Source of the DNA: Strix aluco
Lineage: Eukaryota > Chordata > Aves > Strigiformes > Strigidae
DNA length: 64,000 bases
Assembly (NCBI RefSeq): GCF_031877795.1
Contig: NC_133931.1
Coordinates: 136,376,621-136,440,620, forward strand
Reading direction: 5' to 3'
Both the position numbers and the translations under genes were made by a program. Of the stretch, positions 61,036-64,000 are shown in pieces. The notes under the pieces are model-generated. The model had not been told where the DNA came from and made no database searches. It worked only from the letters and a program-made list of their open reading frames with translations. The stretch's first letter is position 1, and each line of letters opens with the position of its first letter.

Positions 61036-61296
61036 TAAACACTTGAAATGGATTTATTTTTTAAAAAAATCATTTTTACAGTTGGATCATACAGTATTCT
61101 TCTGTACGCCTTAAATTAAAAGCCTCCAGCTTTTAAAAATGCTGCCCAGTATGAAAGTGCTAATGTAAAACTGTAGTGTTTATGTATATAAACCGACACT
61201 ACACATCACTAAATATCACTAAATAGTCTCTTCACCAGCTTCAATGAGTAGAGAAGAGATGGAAGATTCATAGTATTTGAGGGCTTCCTTCGTCCC
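61036..61296 (-). other. AGR2: AGR2 3' UTR
   Basis: AATAAA on the - strand occupies 61058-61053, about 240 bases after the stop; cleavage is expected near 61.04 kb. The UTR contains two tandem ATCACTAAAT words near 61205-61225. It ends about 130 bp from the LTR. Confidence 0.65.
61053..61058 (-). terminator. AGR2: AGR2 poly(A) signal AATAAA
   Basis: The only canonical hexamer found on the - strand between the stop and the LTR. Confidence 0.65.
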
Positions 61297-61346
61297 CTAC
61301 AGTTCAGTCTTCAGGAGCTTCATGGCTTTCTGCATATTTGAATACA
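61297..61346 (-). CDS. AGR2: AGR2 last coding exon and stop
   Basis: The acceptor AATTTCTAG precedes 61346. It encodes (L)[15 protein letters not shown] and then TAG at 61299-61297 (written in - strand order). Confidence 0.95.
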
Positions 61347-63522
61347 CTAGAAATTAAATATTCATACATGTTATTTTTGCAACCTCCTCTTCCAGCAGCT
61401 ACAAATAACTGTAGAGAGAGCATCATTATTATTAAAGCTTTTGCTCACATGCCTATTGCTATATGGATTCTGATGCACTGTGCTCTTCCAAGCATTTTGT
61501 GACCATCATCTGTTTAATTTTGGCTGGTGAGAGCACACATCTCTTAATGCAAACGCATTGCCATTCGCCGGGCAGAGGCGGGAGCTGTGGAGCAGTAAGG
61601 GAGGGCTGTAGCAAACAACTCTTCCCTGCTCCCAGAAGGTTTCCTGACCTGGCCCGGCAGGGCTTGTGTGCAAGGCTTCCCACCATTGCTTACAGTGAAC
61701 ACTGCTGAATTATGCAAGTTCCTCCTGACGTATGCTTTCTTTTAAAACAGATGGATGTTTAAGGCTCCAGGGCACTGCCATCATTCTCTTCACCTCACTG
61801 AGCTTAAGGCTAGCATTTGGTTTAATTTTAATCTTAGTTAACTGTCTTTCAGCGCTGTACTGATTGTGAGTCTGTAATGCCTGGTGTTACTCCTTGTCAC
61901 ATGAAAAATGTGACTGCTTGCAGAATTATTTTGCAGAATATTTCAGAATACGCTACTTACACAGTGAAATGTCAGAGGGCTCATATGCATAGAGACGGTT
62001 TGAGTATCTTCCAGTAATATCTGCTCTCACAGTCAGGGAAGGATCTGGAAGAAAGGATGAGAGAAGTTGTAGGGAACAGGATTAACCTTCAAACAGAACG
62101 AAACAAATTTTTCTGCACTTCTGCTTGCTTCCTAAATGTTTCTGCAAGACAAGTCTTCTTCCACTGACAACCAAGAGATTGTTCTTCTACACAGTCACTG
62201 ACATTTAAATTTTAAGTGGTGTGTTTTCAGAGTTATTAAGAAGGGGATAGGTTTAATTCTGATCAGTGTTGATCAGCCTTCCACCCTGTGCCACTGCAGA
62301 GTGTCTAAATTAACAAGCTGAGTCTGCTTTCAGGTTACAAATGTTATTAAAAAAGAAATAATAAAGGAAGAGATAATATGGCAGTTGCTTTGGTCTGTTG
62401 AAAATGGTCATCATGACCTCGATTTATCAAGATACATGTTAATGATACGTGTGTGCAGTACGTGGGATGACATATTTCTTGTGGGAGAGGGAATACCTGA
62501 ATGCATGCATAGCCACTAATATGCCTCCAAAACACAAATGCTTCAGAGGGGTTTGTGTAGGTTAGGGGAGCACAGAACTCAGTACTGAGCTTTGAAAATT
62601 AGCTTCTGAAGCATCCGGGGTCACTGCTGGTCCTGCAGTGACAATGTCTGAGATTGTGTTACAGACAGAAACTTGTCAGTTTTAGAGTATCTCTAGAGGT
62701 AGGAACATGAGCAAGGCTGAGCCAGTGCCTACCAATTCCAGTGACTGTGGCATCATGTCATTTTGATGACACAATGGAAGGAATTACATCATTCGTGGAA
62801 TCCAGGAGGGAAGTATGCTGGACCTGTGAAACTAATGACCTGGCTGGGGTTGCTTTCAAATTGCATCCCACAAATCTAACTAGAAATTTTATATTTCCCA
62901 TGGAATAAATTCCTGTTAATAAGCCTGGGGTTTCAAGATTCATGGCACAGCAGGGGCTTTCATCTGAGATCAGCTTTGATGCTTGAGGTACTCACCTATG
63001 AATAAAATCCGAGGGACATACTGGCCATCAGGTGAAAGATTCTTGTCTGTGGTTTCATACTTAAACAGAGAAGGTTTCCAGTCAAGGAGGGCATGTGACA
63101 TAATATTTCTTTTCTTCATTGTACTTTGTGTTATGAAATAGAGCTTAAGTAACACATTTTGCAGTTTTAAGAAATTCACTGTTTAGGATGCAATCTTTTA
63201 GTAGCTGGAGTTGGAAATTGATAACAGTTAATGTTATTCTTAAACTTTATTATTATTAAGCTTTAAATTCCCTCATACTATGATAGCTACAAATGAAAGA
63301 CACTTATTACTAAATCTGTTACACTTCACTACTGGCCATTTTCCTAGCCAACCCTAGCTATTAAACTGACTAATTATAGCTAGAGAAGCCATAATTAAAA
63401 ATAGAACTTTATTGCTTTCACTTAATGAAGTGTATCTGGGAAACTTACCACAAGGTTCAGGAGAATGAATTTTTCAGCCAATTTCTGTATATCTTTATGT
63501 TCAGCAAAGACCTTCTTGAGTG
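61297..63522 (-). CDS. AGR2: AGR2, anterior gradient 2, last four coding exons
   Basis: Read on the - strand the exons are 63522-63449, 63059-62996, 62044-61961 and 61346-61297. Spliced, they give 90 residues, equal to human residues 86-175, ending in KTEL then TAG. Blocks seen are [55 protein letters not shown] and MKLLKTEL. Known of the family: AGR2 is a secretory-pathway protein-disulfide-isomerase relative with a thioredoxin fold; its KTEL end is an ER-retrieval signal, and it is needed for mucin folding. The active-site CXXS and the signal peptide lie in exons beyond the right end of the window. KTEL, and [13 protein letters not shown] rather than the AGR3-type sequence with its QSEL end, choose AGR2 over AGR3. 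Every junction keeps frame. Confidence 0.94.
61347..61960 (-). other. Last AGR2 intron, 0.6 kb
   Basis: Nothing recognised inside. Open frames around 61460-61710 on both strands are chance overlaps. Confidence 0.8.
61961..62044 (-). CDS. AGR2: AGR2 coding exon (residues about 132-159)
   Basis: The acceptor CTTCCAG and donor GTAAGT bound it. It encodes [18 protein letters not shown] then [10 protein letters not shown] and leaves one base. Confidence 0.95.
62045..62995 (-). other. AGR2 intron, 0.95 kb
   Basis: No repeat or exon recognised. Confidence 0.8.
62996..63059 (-). CDS. AGR2: AGR2 coding exon (residues about 111-131)
   Basis: The acceptor GTTTAAG and donor GTGAGT bound it. It encodes [21 protein letters not shown] plus one base. 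The conserved YVPRI block holds the cis-proline typical of thioredoxin folds. Confidence 0.95.
63060..63448 (-). other. AGR2 intron, 0.39 kb
   Basis: AT-rich; nothing recognised. Confidence 0.85.
63449..63522 (-). CDS. AGR2: AGR2 coding exon (residues about 86-110)
   Basis: The acceptor CCACCCTAG precedes 63522 and the donor is GTAAGT after 63449. It completes an Ala codon begun in the previous, unseen exon and then encodes [10 protein letters not shown] through LLNLV. Confidence 0.95.
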
Positions 63523-64000
63523 CTAGGGTGGAAATAAATGGGTATGAAAGTAGAATTAAATTGAGAATTTCCAGTTTATAATTGCAGCAAATGAAGATTT
63601 TAAGGTCATTCATCTGGAAGATGATTTATATTCTGTGTGGTAAAGAGTAAGTATAATGGTAAAAAATGTCTCTCTTTCCTTCAGATAGTGCAGGTTTCAA
63701 ATTTGTCTGCACATACTTGAATTTGAACATTTGACCCTTTAAACCTAGCCTGCTATTGCTGTTTCTGGCTCCAGTTCTTAAGGCACAGAAAACTCAGTAT
63801 GAAGGTGTAGGACTTCAGCCTGAAATGTCTGAAAGGATTTTAATGCTTGTACAAAGATCCTTCTGGAGTTACTGGAGCTATGGGTGGACACAAAGGTCTT
63901 GCTGTGTGGATTAGCTTGCAGGAAGAAGGGTCCTCAGGTAAATTCAGAAACATTGGGTAAGAGCAGTCCCAGTTACCAGAAATCCCCCAGGAGCTCAGTT
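63523..64000 (-). other. AGR2 intron, running off the window
   Basis: No match to the preceding AGR2 exon (the one with the CXXS active site) was found up to the window end, so this intron is longer than 478 bp. Confidence 0.75.

Noticed and set aside
1-64000. tRNA, rRNA, snRNA, CRISPR, operon-like or phage-like systems
   Set aside because: No conserved RNA boxes, direct-repeat arrays or compact gene rows were seen; the DNA is ordinary vertebrate chromosome.

Overview
The window reads as a stretch of bird nuclear chromosome. It carries interrupted vertebrate genes with GT-AG introns, several 5'-truncated CR1 retrotransposons (one ending in the 8-bp repeat ATTCTGTG that typifies CR1), one solo retroviral LTR of a kind I associate with non-galliform birds, and a single CpG island. 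The gene order BZW2 > TSPAN13 > < AGR2 is the conserved amniote order (human 7p21). There is nothing prokaryotic: no operons and no CRISPR. The species cannot be fixed from sequence alone; a neoavian bird is my inference from the LTR.

Layout: (1) 1-17.6 kb holds the 3' half of BZW2 (eIF5-mimic protein 1) on the + strand: six exons, the stop at 17143-17145 and a 3' UTR with three AATAAA signals. Its large 8191-15342 intron holds a G-tract, a CR1 copy and an unexplained coding-like segment. (2) 17.6-38.4 kb is intergenic, with two CR1 fragments, an AT-rich block, a small GC-rich patch and no gene I can support. (3) 38.4-39.6 kb is a CpG-island promoter with octamer, CCAAT and GC boxes, leading into TSPAN13. 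(4) 39,061-55,606 is the complete six-exon TSPAN13 gene (203 residues). Its 12-kb first intron carries an old CR1. Its second intron has the full signature of a U12-type (minor spliceosome) intron, which is the most interesting feature I found. (5) 55.6-61.0 kb is the convergent gap, with a good CTCF-like motif and a 589-bp solo LTR. (6) 61.0-64.0 kb holds the last four coding exons of AGR2 on the - strand, ending in the ER-retrieval signal KTEL; its 5' half lies beyond the window.

The three genes are unrelated in function (translation start-site control, a four-pass membrane protein, an ER protein-disulfide-isomerase relative) and share only chromosomal position. I see no undescribed multi-gene system. 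The items worth checking are the U12 intron, three exon-like segments that do not fit the known gene models, and the CTCF-like site between the convergent genes.
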